A program made the position numbers and the translations under genes. A DNA stretch of 11,251 bases, taken from assembly GCA_030044325.1 (NCBI GenBank), contig JASHWA010000228.1, positions 1-11,251 on the forward strand, in the 5' to 3' direction. Position 1 is the stretch's first letter. Every line of letters starts with the position of its first letter. The stretch comes from Bryobacteraceae bacterium. Lineage in GTDB: Bacteria; Acidobacteriota; Terriglobia; Bryobacterales; Bryobacteraceae. This document shows, in pieces, positions 1 through 6,559 of this stretch. The notes under the pieces are model-generated. The model made no database searches. It was not told the DNA's origin and saw nothing but the letters and a program-made list of their open reading frames with translations.

Positions 1-345
1 AGCCCGTGGTGGCTGCTGGTGGTGGCGCTGGTGCTGGCCGCGGCGGGCGCGGCGGGGTGGTGGTACGCGAAACACATTCGACCGGCAGTTCCGGCCGCCG
101 CTGCCCCGGCCGATCCGGTGAAGGGAATCGATCTGCCGGCGCTTCGGCGTGAACCGCCGAGGCCCGCCAATCCTGGGGACGGCGCGCCCGCGGCCCAGCC
201 GGTTATGGCTCCCGGCGCCGGTCCGGACGGCGCGCCGCCGGGCGCGGGCGAACCGCAGGAGGTTCCGGCGCAAGCGGCTCCGGCGCTTCCTCCGGCCCTT
301 TCGCAGCCGGAAGCCCCGGCGTCATCGAAGACGAAAAAACAATGA
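1..345 (+). CDS. C-terminal part of an unidentified single-span membrane protein (5' end outside window)
   Basis: The frame is open from base 1 to a TGA at 343-345, so this is the last 114 codons of a longer gene. It begins with a hydrophobic stretch (Trp-Trp-Leu-Leu-Val-Val through Ala-Gly-Trp-Trp-Tyr, roughly residues 3-22) that reads as one membrane span. After a short basic turn (Ala-Lys-His-Ile-Arg-Pro) comes a low-complexity tail rich in Pro, Ala and Gly, ending Lys-Thr-Lys-Lys-Gln. No catalytic motif is visible. It lies 13 bases upstream of the FHA gene, so it is probably in the same operon as the FHA, PP2C and kinase genes and may be another part of that signalling unit. An internal GTG at 19 could be read as a start, but the hydrophobic segment already begins before it. 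The function cannot be named from this fragment. Confidence 0.7.
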   Translation, partial: SPWWLLVVALVLAAAGAAGWWYAKHIRPAVPAAAAPADPVKGIDLPALRREPPRPANPGDGAPAAQPVMAPGAGPDGAPPGAGEPQEVPAQAAPALPPALSQPEAPASSKTKKQ

Positions 346-358
346 AAACGAGAAGACC

Positions 359-1618
359 ATGAAATCAGCGCTCGCAATTCTCGCCGCAGCCGCCGGACTG
401 GTGATGGCGCAGCCGGCCACGCAAAAGATGCTCGACATGAGCGTGGAAGTGCTGGGCGCCATTCCGGACGGCGAAAAGATGAAAGCCGTCTCGCTCACCG
501 GCGGATTCATCGTCGATTCGAAACACGTGGTCACGCATGCGTCGTGTTGCGACAAGACCGATGCGGGGCAGGAGAAGACGCCGTTTGTGCACATCGGCGA
601 TAAGAACATCAAGTCGGCCGTGGCGTGGAAGGGCGACGGCGACATGGTGATCCTCGAAATCAGCGGCGAAGCGCGCAGCGCGGGCGTGACGCTGGTTCCG
701 GCGAGCCTGGCGCAAAAGGGCCAGCCGATCTATACGGTGCAGTTCCCGGACAAAGGCGATCCGGCGGTGAAGGAGGGCCAGCTCAACGACGTGGTGAAAT
801 CGGACAAGGTTCCGCTGCCGGTGATCGCGGCGACGGCGACGGGGGATTCGGTCGAAAGAGGCAGCGCGATGTACGACGCGTGCGGGAACGTGATCGGCTT
901 CAACGTCCTGGTGGACAAAGGCACGCAGCTCGCCTTCGTGGTCGATTCGCTGGCGGACGGATTTTCGAAAACGGGAGTGCAGGCGAGCGTGGCGAACGCG
1001 CCGTGCAGCGGCTCGGGCGCGCAACAAAGCGGCGGGCAGGGCGGCGGGCAGGGCGGCGGGCAGGGCGGCGGGCAACAGGGCGGGGGCGGGCAGCAGCAAC
1101 CGCCGCCGGACGACACCGGAGGGTTTCATCTTCCGCACGGAACGGAGTGGATCGGGTTCGGAATCATCGTCGCGCTGGCGCTGCTGGCGACGCGCAAGAC
1201 GACGCGCGAGCAGGTGGCGCGGGTTCTGACGCAGCGCCGCCCCGCGTATCAGCCGTCGACGCCGTATCCGGTGGCGCCGCCGGTTCCGTTTCCGGCCAAA
1301 CCCGTGATGCGGGGACTGGCGGGGCAGTACGCGGGTGCGTCGATTCCGTTGGATGCGCGGCCGAACGTGATGGGGCGCGATCAGAGCGCGGTGAATCTGG
1401 TGTTCGGGGCGGAATCGGATGCGGTGTCGAAGCGGCACTGCTCGGTTCGATGGGACGCGTCGCGGAGCGTGTTTGTCCTCGAAGATCTCGGTTCGACCAA
1501 CGGAACCTACATGGCGAATGGCGAGCGCCTGGCTCCGGGGCGTCCGCGCGATCTGCGTCCGGGCGAGCGGTTTTACGTGGGCGACGTGCGCAATCAATTT
1601 GAGGTTCGGATGGAGTGA
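359..1618 (+). CDS. Secreted degenerate trypsin-like domain, Gly/Gln linker, membrane span and cytoplasmic FHA domain
   Basis: A 419-residue protein. Residues 1-17 form a signal peptide ending Val-Met-Ala. Residues about 45-200 resemble a trypsin/DegP-like fold: Gly-Gly-Phe-Ile-Val-Asp-Ser-Lys-His-Val-Val-Thr (48-59), an Asp-Met-Val-Ile-Leu-Glu-Ile strand (95-101), and Tyr-Asp-Ala-Cys-Gly-Asn-Val-Ile-Gly-Phe-Asn (172-182). The Asp position is kept (D95), but the His site reads His-Ala-Ser-Cys-Cys (60-64) and the Gly-Asn-Ser-Gly-Gly-Pro site reads Glu-Arg-Gly-Ser-Ala-Met (166-171), so it is probably not an active protease. Cys 63, 64, 175 and 216 could form disulfides. A Gly/Gln repeat (about 222-246) leads to a membrane span (264-278) followed by basic residues, which points to an outside-to-inside topology. 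The C-terminus is an FHA domain (about 318-419) with Gly-Arg (339-340), Ser-Lys-Arg-His (357-360) and Gly-Ser-Thr-Asn-Gly-Thr (378-383), the family's phosphothreonine-binding motifs. The ATG at 359 was chosen because it gives a clean signal peptide and has a GAGAAG sequence just upstream. Earlier in-frame starts would run through the preceding gene. Confidence 0.85.
   Translation: MKSALAILAAAAGLVMAQPATQKMLDMSVEVLGAIPDGEKMKAVSLTGGFIVDSKHVVTHASCCDKTDAGQEKTPFVHIGDKNIKSAVAWKGDGDMVILEISGEARSAGVTLVPASLAQKGQPIYTVQFPDKGDPAVKEGQLNDVVKSDKVPLPVIAATATGDSVERGSAMYDACGNVIGFNVLVDKGTQLAFVVDSLADGFSKTGVQASVANAPCSGSGAQQSGGQGGGQGGGQGGGQQGGGGQQQPPPDDTGGFHLPHGTEWIGFGIIVALALLATRKTTREQVARVLTQRRPAYQPSTPYPVAPPVPFPAKPVMRGLAGQYAGASIPLDARPNVMGRDQSAVNLVFGAESDAVSKRHCSVRWDASRSVFVLEDLGSTNGTYMANGERLAPGRPRDLRPGERFYVGDVRNQFEVRME
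1031..1075 (+). repeat. 12-bp tandem repeat encoding a Gly-Gly-Gly-Gln linker
   Basis: The motif GGCGGGCA(G/A) recurs four times with a 12-base period (unit GGCGGGCAGGGC). It sits in frame inside the FHA gene and encodes Gly-Gly-Gln then repeated Gly-Gly-Gly-Gln. It is followed by a looser Gln/Gly and Pro run up to about 1110. The repeat forms a flexible linker between the extracytoplasmic domain and the membrane span. A 12-base unit can gain or lose copies without breaking the frame, so linker length could vary between strains; that part is inference. Confidence 0.85.
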
Positions 1619-1641
1619 GCGTTCGAACCTTTTCGTGAATT

Positions 1642-1647
1642 GAGGAG
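1642..1647 (+). promoter_or_regulatory. Shine-Dalgarno site that sets the PP2C start
   Basis: GAGGAG lies 5 bases before the ATG at 1653. The in-frame GTG at 1647 overlaps this site, so it is unlikely to be the start even though it would lengthen the ORF by two codons. Confidence 0.7.
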
Positions 1648-1652
1648 TGGCG

Positions 1653-2384
1653 ATGGTGTTTGACACGGCCACGCTGAGTTCGGCCGGCGGGCGCGAAACG
1701 AATGAAGACCGCTGCGGGTACGCGCGCGAAGGCGGAGCGGGATGCTGGGTGCTGTGCGACGGATTGGGCGGGCATCGCGGCGGCGAGGCGGCGTCGCGGA
1801 CGGCGGTGGAGGCGGCGATCGGATCTTTTAAAGCGGATTCCCGCGTGGAGACGGAGGTGCTCGCGAGGCACGTGGAGCTCGCGCATCGGGCGGTGATCGA
1901 AAAACAAAACGCCGATCCGGAGTTGACCGGCATGCGCACAACCATCGTGCTGCTGGCGATGTCGGATGCGGCGTCGCTCTGGATCCACGCGGGCGATTCG
2001 CGGCTGTACTGGTTCCGGGAGGGAAAAATCCGGGAGCAGACGCGCGACGACAGCGTTCCGCAAAGACTGGTGGAAGCGGGTGAGATCGCGCCGGATGCGA
2101 TCCGCTTTCACGAAGACCGCGCGCGATTGCTGCGCAGCCTGGGCGCGAAGCAGGCTTGCGGCGCGACGCAGGGCGGAATTCGGGGCGCGCCGCGCGATGG
2201 CGACGCGTTTCTGCTCGCCTCGGACGGATTTTGGGAGTGGGTGTTCGAAGCCGGGATGGAGCAATCGCTCGCGGCTTCAAAAACCGCCCGGCAATGGCTG
2301 GAGCGGATGGAGGCGCAGCTCAAACAGCGCGCCAGCGGAGAGTTCGATAATTACACCGCGATCGCGGTCAGGTGCACGTCATGA
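1653..2384 (+). CDS. PP2C-type (PPM) Ser/Thr protein phosphatase
   Basis: A 243-residue soluble protein the length of a bare PP2C catalytic domain. It has no signal peptide or membrane span, so it should act in the cytoplasm. The family motifs appear in order: Glu-Thr-Asn-Glu-Asp (15-19); Cys-Asp-Gly-Leu-Gly-Gly-His with Gly-Glu-Ala-Ala-Ser (35-48); His-Ala-Gly-Asp-Ser-Arg-Leu-Tyr (112-119); a Thr-Arg-Asp-Asp-Ser loop (130-134); Ala-Ser-Asp-Gly (189-192); and Asp-Asn (232-233) near the end. The acidic residues D19, D36, D191 and D232 are the expected Mn/Mg ligands, so the enzyme looks active. Family knowledge says it removes phosphate from Ser/Thr; the neighbouring kinase and whatever the kinase modifies are the obvious substrates. 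It begins 34 bases after the FHA gene, and its TGA overlaps the kinase ATG as ATGA (2381-2384), which suggests translational coupling and a fixed kinase-to-phosphatase ratio. Confidence 0.93.
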   Translation: MVFDTATLSSAGGRETNEDRCGYAREGGAGCWVLCDGLGGHRGGEAASRTAVEAAIGSFKADSRVETEVLARHVELAHRAVIEKQNADPELTGMRTTIVLLAMSDAASLWIHAGDSRLYWFREGKIREQTRDDSVPQRLVEAGEIAPDAIRFHEDRARLLRSLGAKQACGATQGGIRGAPRDGDAFLLASDGFWEWVFEAGMEQSLAASKTARQWLERMEAQLKQRASGEFDNYTAIAVRCTS

Positions 2385-4084
2385 ACGTCGATAAAATGTG
2401 CGTCGGCTGCATGCAGAGCGATTCGGGCGAGCCGATTTGCCCGGTGTGCGGCCGGCCCTTCGAGCTCGAAGCGCAGAATCCCCTGCAGATGAAGCCGCGG
2501 ACCATGCTCCACGATCAGTACCTGATCGGGCGCGCGCTGGGCCACGGAGGTTTCGGCGTCACCTATCTTTCCTGGGACATCGGCCTGGCGACGCGGCTGG
2601 CGATCAAAGAGTATCTGCCCCACGGAGTGGCCGGGCGGGCCGCCAATACCACCCAAGTGATGGCGTATTCCGAGCACACGCGGCCGGAGTTTGAATGGGG
2701 ACTGGAGCGCTTCCTCGAAGAGGCGCGCACGCTCAAGAAGTTCAAAAATTTTCCGGGCATCGTTTCCGTGGACACCATCTTTCGCGACAACGGCACGGCG
2801 TACCTGGTGATGGAATACCTGGACGGCTGCACGTTCGAGGAGTATTTGAAACAACACGGAGGGAAGGTTCCGTTTCAAACAGCGCTCGAAATCATGTTGC
2901 CGGTGATGCGCGCCCTGGGCGCGGTGCACGCCGAGGGGATTCTGCATCGCGATATCAGCCCGGACAATATTTACGTGACCAATCCCGGAAAAGTGAAGCT
3001 GATCGATTTCGGCGCGGCGCGCAATGCGCTGGGGCAGAAGAGCCGCAATCTTTCGATCATTTTGAAGGAGGGATTCGCTCCGGAAGAGCAATACCGGTCG
3101 AGCGGCGTGCAGGGTCCGTGGACCGACGTGTACGCGACCGCGAGCACTTTTTATCACGCGCTGACCGGAAAAGTTCCGCAGGGCGCGCTCGATCGCCAGG
3201 CGGAAGACAAGCTGCAACGCCCCAGCCAGTTGGGATCCGACATCGATCCGCGCGCGGAAGCGGCGCTGATGCGCGCCTTGTCGGTGCGCGCGCACGACCG
3301 CTTTCAATCCATGCAGGATTTCGAGGCGGCGCTGACGGGGGTCGCGGTCGAGCAGCCGGCGGAGATTCCGGCAGCGCCCGCAGCGTTTTCGCCGTACGAA
3401 GCGCTGCCGCCCGCCGCGGCCCAAATGGCGCCGCCGCCAGCGTCGCAGCGGATGAGCGTGAACCAGTGGCTGTGGATCGCGGTGGCTGCGGTCGCCATCG
3501 CGGTGTTCGCGATTTTCCAGATGAATCCCCGGCCCAAGCCGGCGCCGAGCGGGCCGAGCGGCGCGAGCGGAACCGAGCAGGCGGCCGAATCGCCCGCCTA
3601 CAAGGCGATGATCCAGCAGGCGGGCGAGCTTGACAAGAAACATGCCTATCAGGACGAGCTGGCGCTGCTCGACAAGGCCATCAAGATGGAGCCGAACGGA
3701 TGGGAAGCCTACGATCTGAAGGGGCAGATTTATCTTTATAACTTTCTGAAATGGCCGGAGGCGCGACAGAATTATCAGCTTTCGCTGGAGCACGGCGGCA
3801 ACGCCACGTTCCACGTCGCGCACGATCACGGCGCGGGCAATTTCGCGACGGTGTGCGACGGATGGCTGTACGTGATGCCCGGCACGATCAAATTCAAGTC
3901 GTGGAATTCGGCGCACCAGTTCGGCGTGCAAAGAAGCGCGATCACCGATGCGGCCCAGACCAAGGAGTTCGGAACGCAGCATTACGCGTTCCACATGCGC
4001 ATCGACAACCAGATGTGGACGTTCGCGCCGCTCGGAAAATTTCTGGATGAGCAGCGGGAGATGATCCTGGAAATTATCGGGTAG
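2381..4084 (+). CDS. Zinc-ribbon Ser/Thr protein kinase with one membrane span and C-terminal TPR / possible PH-like domain
   Basis: A 567-residue protein. The N-terminus has two Cys-x2-Cys knuckles (C7, C10, C20, C23), a zinc-ribbon pattern. The kinase domain runs about 47-320: the Gly-rich loop Gly-His-Gly-Gly-Phe-Gly (54-59), Ala-Ile-Lys with K76, the catalytic loop His-Arg-Asp-Ile-Ser-Pro-Asp-Asn (189-196), Asp-Phe-Gly (209-211) and Ala-Pro-Glu-Glu-Gln-Tyr (233-238). The catalytic loop has Ser at 193 where most Ser/Thr kinases have Lys; this HRDISPDN form recurs in a bacterial kinase subgroup and does not by itself imply inactivity. A Pro/Ala linker leads to a membrane span (about 363-380). 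The outer part starts with a TPR-like helical pair (about 405-470), followed by a beta-rich segment (about 490-550) resembling a PH-like fold by pattern only. The ATG at 2381 was chosen over the GTG at 2372 because it forms an ATGA overlap with the phosphatase and starts just before the zinc ribbon. The likely role is the writer kinase of this operon; its substrates are not visible, and autophosphorylation and the FHA protein are candidates. Confidence 0.92.
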   Translation: MNVDKMCVGCMQSDSGEPICPVCGRPFELEAQNPLQMKPRTMLHDQYLIGRALGHGGFGVTYLSWDIGLATRLAIKEYLPHGVAGRAANTTQVMAYSEHTRPEFEWGLERFLEEARTLKKFKNFPGIVSVDTIFRDNGTAYLVMEYLDGCTFEEYLKQHGGKVPFQTALEIMLPVMRALGAVHAEGILHRDISPDNIYVTNPGKVKLIDFGAARNALGQKSRNLSIILKEGFAPEEQYRSSGVQGPWTDVYATASTFYHALTGKVPQGALDRQAEDKLQRPSQLGSDIDPRAEAALMRALSVRAHDRFQSMQDFEAALTGVAVEQPAEIPAAPAAFSPYEALPPAAAQMAPPPASQRMSVNQWLWIAVAAVAIAVFAIFQMNPRPKPAPSGPSGASGTEQAAESPAYKAMIQQAGELDKKHAYQDELALLDKAIKMEPNGWEAYDLKGQIYLYNFLKWPEARQNYQLSLEHGGNATFHVAHDHGAGNFATVCDGWLYVMPGTIKFKSWNSAHQFGVQRSAITDAAQTKEFGTQHYAFHMRIDNQMWTFAPLGKFLDEQREMILEIIG

Positions 4085-5216
4085 CGGGCGCCAGCAGGCC
4101 GGCGTTCGCCGGGCTGGCGGAGGCCGTTCGAGTCTGCTCCCGGGCAATCGCGATCAGGAAAAAGAGCATCGCCAGCGCGGGTCCCATGGCCCACGGCGGG
4201 CCGGCGGCGGGCAACCAGAATACGCACGGCAGCGCGAGCGTCATCGCGGCGACCTTCAACGTCTTCGTCTCCGCGCGGAAAATCGCGAGCAAGACTGGCG
4301 CCAGCATGACCGCGACGTCGTAGTTATACACGTGCGGAATCATCACCAGCGATCCGGCGACGGCCGCCGCGAACCATCTCCACAACGGCGCATTCCACGC
4401 CGCATAAATCGCGATCGCAGCCACCGCCGCCGCCAGCGCGATCGAAACGGCCGTCGCATCGATCCCTAAATTCGCCGGGATCGCGTGAATATTCGCCATC
4501 ATCTCCGGCGAAGGCGAAAGCTCTGCAATGTCCTTCCGCCGCAGCAACTCGTAATGCCGCATCAATCCGCCCCATCCATCGAGCGCGAGCGACACCAGAA
4601 AAATGACCGCGCCCCCGGCCGCATATCCGGCGAGCATCCTGAACCTGCGCGAAACCAGCATCAACACGGGAAACAGCAGCAGCAAATGAAATTTGAACAC
4701 GGTAAGCCCGATCGCAAACCCGCTTACGCCCAGCCACCCGCGCTCCGCACATTCGTAGGCGGCGATCATCAGCGCCAGAAGCACCACGCAATCCTGCCCA
4801 TTGGCGATCCCGTAGGCGGTGGGCAGAAAGAGCGCGCTCCAGATCAGGCCGCTGGGACCGAATTTCCACGCTGCCCAGCCCCAGCACATCGCCAGAAGCG
4901 CGGCCTGTGCGCCGATCCAGGTCCAGAACGCGATGCGAAATGGAATCGCGGCCATCGGCGCCAGCACCGCGGCATAGATGGCCGGCCGCTCGAAGGGAAC
5001 CACGCGCGGAAGGTCGGGAAAAATCGTCCGCTCGAACGCAAAAATCCGCTCCGGGTCGTGAATATGCGCGAAGTCGCCCGCGTGCGCCAGCGCCGCCCCG
5101 GCGTACACGCACAGATAATCGTGCCGCTCGGCAGTGGGGATGATATTCGACCCGACCGCGCAATAAAACAGCACGGCGCAGGAAACCGCCAGCCCGGCAA
5201 TGGCGAAGCGTGTCAT
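4074..5216 (-). CDS. Multi-pass membrane glycosyltransferase, GT87 / DUF2029 type
   Basis: A 380-residue, strongly hydrophobic protein with roughly nine or ten membrane spans. Features that fit the GT87/DUF2029 (GT-C fold) family are: an N-terminal span followed by an extracytoplasmic acidic loop (Arg-His-Asp-Tyr then a Tyr-Ala-Gly-Ala-Ala-Leu helix, about 31-44), where the catalytic Asp is expected; a Gly-Gln-Asp segment before a long hydrophobic run (about 139-150); and His-Val-Tyr-Asn-Tyr-Asp near the C-terminal third. Family members use polyprenyl-phosphate-linked sugars to glycosylate lipids or glycans in the membrane; acceptor and sugar cannot be read from sequence. The stop (TAA) lies inside the last codons of the convergent kinase gene, giving an 11-base tail-to-tail overlap. 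The ATG at 5216 has no clear Shine-Dalgarno. The gene is divergent from glyA with only 47 bases between the two starts, so the promoters must be packed together. The family call is by pattern. Confidence 0.8.
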   Translation of the reverse strand: MTRFAIAGLAVSCAVLFYCAVGSNIIPTAERHDYLCVYAGAALAHAGDFAHIHDPERIFAFERTIFPDLPRVVPFERPAIYAAVLAPMAAIPFRIAFWTWIGAQAALLAMCWGWAAWKFGPSGLIWSALFLPTAYGIANGQDCVVLLALMIAAYECAERGWLGVSGFAIGLTVFKFHLLLLFPVLMLVSRRFRMLAGYAAGGAVIFLVSLALDGWGGLMRHYELLRRKDIAELSPSPEMMANIHAIPANLGIDATAVSIALAAAVAAIAIYAAWNAPLWRWFAAAVAGSLVMIPHVYNYDVAVMLAPVLLAIFRAETKTLKVAAMTLALPCVFWLPAAGPPWAMGPALAMLFFLIAIAREQTRTASASPANAGLLAPATR

Positions 5217-5263
5217 CTGTCGGTTTATCGGCCGAATGGTAAAATTACTTCATCCAAGCGTTA
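5217..5263. promoter_or_regulatory. Short divergent intergenic region with an extended -10 pointing towards glyA
   Basis: Only 47 bases separate the starts of the GT87 gene (minus) and glyA (plus). On the plus strand TGGTAAAAT (5237-5245) looks like an extended -10 (TGn followed by TAAAAT, five of six consensus bases). I see no good -35 at the proper distance. Transcription would start around 5251-5253, leaving a leader of about a dozen bases and no Shine-Dalgarno. I could not pick a convincing promoter for the minus-strand gene. Confidence 0.4.
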
Positions 5264-6553
5264 ATGATCGCCATGAATGAACAACAACGCATGTCCCGCC
5301 CGCTGGCCGAAGTCGATCCGCAGATCGCCGACCTGATTCGCAAGGAAACCGAGCGCCAGAACTCGCGTCTGGAACTGATCGCCAGCGAGAACTTCACCTC
5401 TGAAGCCGTGCTGGAGGCCGCGGGCAGCGTGTTCACCAACAAGTACGCGGAAGGCTATCCGGGCCGGCGCTATTACGGGGGCTGCGAATATGCCGACGCG
5501 GTCGAAAATCTCGCGCGCGACCGCGTCAAGAAACTGTTTAACGCCGAATTCGCGAACGTGCAGCCGCACTCCGGCTCCCAGGCGAATGAGGCCGCATACG
5601 GGAGCGTTCTCCAGCCCGGGGACACGATTCTGGGAATGAACCTGTCCCACGGCGGCCATCTGACGCACGGGCACCATCTGAATTTTTCGGGAAAACTCTA
5701 CAAAGTGGTTCCCTACGGCGTGCGGCGCGAGGATGAGCGCATCGATTACGATGAGCTCGCGCGCCTCGCCGAGGAGCACAAACCGAAGATGATCATCGCG
5801 GGGGGCAGCGCGTACCCGCGCATCATCGATTTCGCGCGCTTCCGCCAGGTTGCCGATTCGGTCGGCGCGGTTTTTCTGGTCGACATGGCCCATTTTTCCG
5901 GATTGGTCGCCGCGGGCGTGCATCCCAATCCGTGCGAATGGGCGGATATCGTGACTTCGACCACGCACAAAACGCTGCGCGGGCCGCGCAGCGGAATGAT
6001 TCTGGCGAAGGAAAAATTCGGCCCGAATATCGATAAAGTCGTGTTCCCGGGCACGCAGGGCGGACCGTTGATGCACATCATTGCGGCAAAAGCGGTGTGT
6101 TTTCGGGAAGCGGCCACGCCCGAATTTGCGGCGTATCAGAAGCAGGTGCTGGCCAATGCGAAGGCGCTCGCCGAATCGCTTCAGGATTCCGGCTGCCGCG
6201 TGATTTCGGGCGGCACGGACACGCACCTGATGCTGGTGGACGTGTTCGCCAAGGGTGTGCGCGGGAAAGAAGCCGAAGCGGCGCTCGACCGGGCTTACAT
6301 CACGGCCAACAAGAATGCGATTCCGTTCGACGTCAACCCTCCCTTAAATCCCAGCGGCATGCGTTTCGGGAGCCCGGCCGTCACCACGCGGGGTTTTCGT
6401 GAAACGGAAATGCGCGAGGTGGGCCGGCTGATTGCGCGCGTCCTCGAAAACATTTCAAACGAGGACGTTCTCTCCGAAGTTCGCCGCGCGGTGACCGCTC
6501 TGACTGAAGAATTCCCGCTGTATGCCTGGAAGCTCGCACCCGCGCTGCGCTGA
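5264..6553 (+). CDS. glyA: Serine hydroxymethyltransferase
   Basis: A 429-residue PLP enzyme that interconverts serine plus tetrahydrofolate with glycine plus 5,10-methylene-tetrahydrofolate in the cytoplasm, the main source of one-carbon units. Hallmarks are present along the full length: Glu-Leu-Ile-Ala-Ser-Glu-Asn (37-43), Tyr-Ala-Glu-Gly-Tyr-Pro-Gly-Arg-Arg-Tyr-Tyr-Gly-Gly (61-73), His-Ser-Gly-Ser-Gln-Ala-Asn (102-108), Val-Asp-Met-Ala-His (206-210) and Thr-Thr-His-Lys-Thr-Leu-Arg-Gly-Pro-Arg with the PLP lysine K236. The length is normal for the family. The start is uncertain: ATGs at 5264, 5273 and 5291 are all in frame and none has a Shine-Dalgarno. Conservation begins at the Ser-Arg-Pro-Leu just after the third, so the true protein could be up to nine residues shorter. 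A GT4 glycosyltransferase follows 6 bases downstream, probably in the same transcript. Confidence 0.98.
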   Translation: MIAMNEQQRMSRPLAEVDPQIADLIRKETERQNSRLELIASENFTSEAVLEAAGSVFTNKYAEGYPGRRYYGGCEYADAVENLARDRVKKLFNAEFANVQPHSGSQANEAAYGSVLQPGDTILGMNLSHGGHLTHGHHLNFSGKLYKVVPYGVRREDERIDYDELARLAEEHKPKMIIAGGSAYPRIIDFARFRQVADSVGAVFLVDMAHFSGLVAAGVHPNPCEWADIVTSTTHKTLRGPRSGMILAKEKFGPNIDKVVFPGTQGGPLMHIIAAKAVCFREAATPEFAAYQKQVLANAKALAESLQDSGCRVISGGTDTHLMLVDVFAKGVRGKEAEAALDRAYITANKNAIPFDVNPPLNPSGMRFGSPAVTTRGFRETEMREVGRLIARVLENISNEDVLSEVRRAVTALTEEFPLYAWKLAPALR

Positions 6554-6559
6554 GCGTTC

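Noticed and set aside
365..1945. 526-codon open frame on the minus strand over the FHA and PP2C genes
   Set aside because: Antisense to two well-supported genes, extremely Arg-rich, and made of repeated Leu-Pro-Ala-Ala from the antisense of the Gly/Gln repeat.
2351..4147. 598-codon open frame on the minus strand over the kinase gene
   Set aside because: It lies antisense to a gene with full kinase motifs; its product is Arg/His-rich without any motif, as expected of shadow frames in GC-rich DNA.
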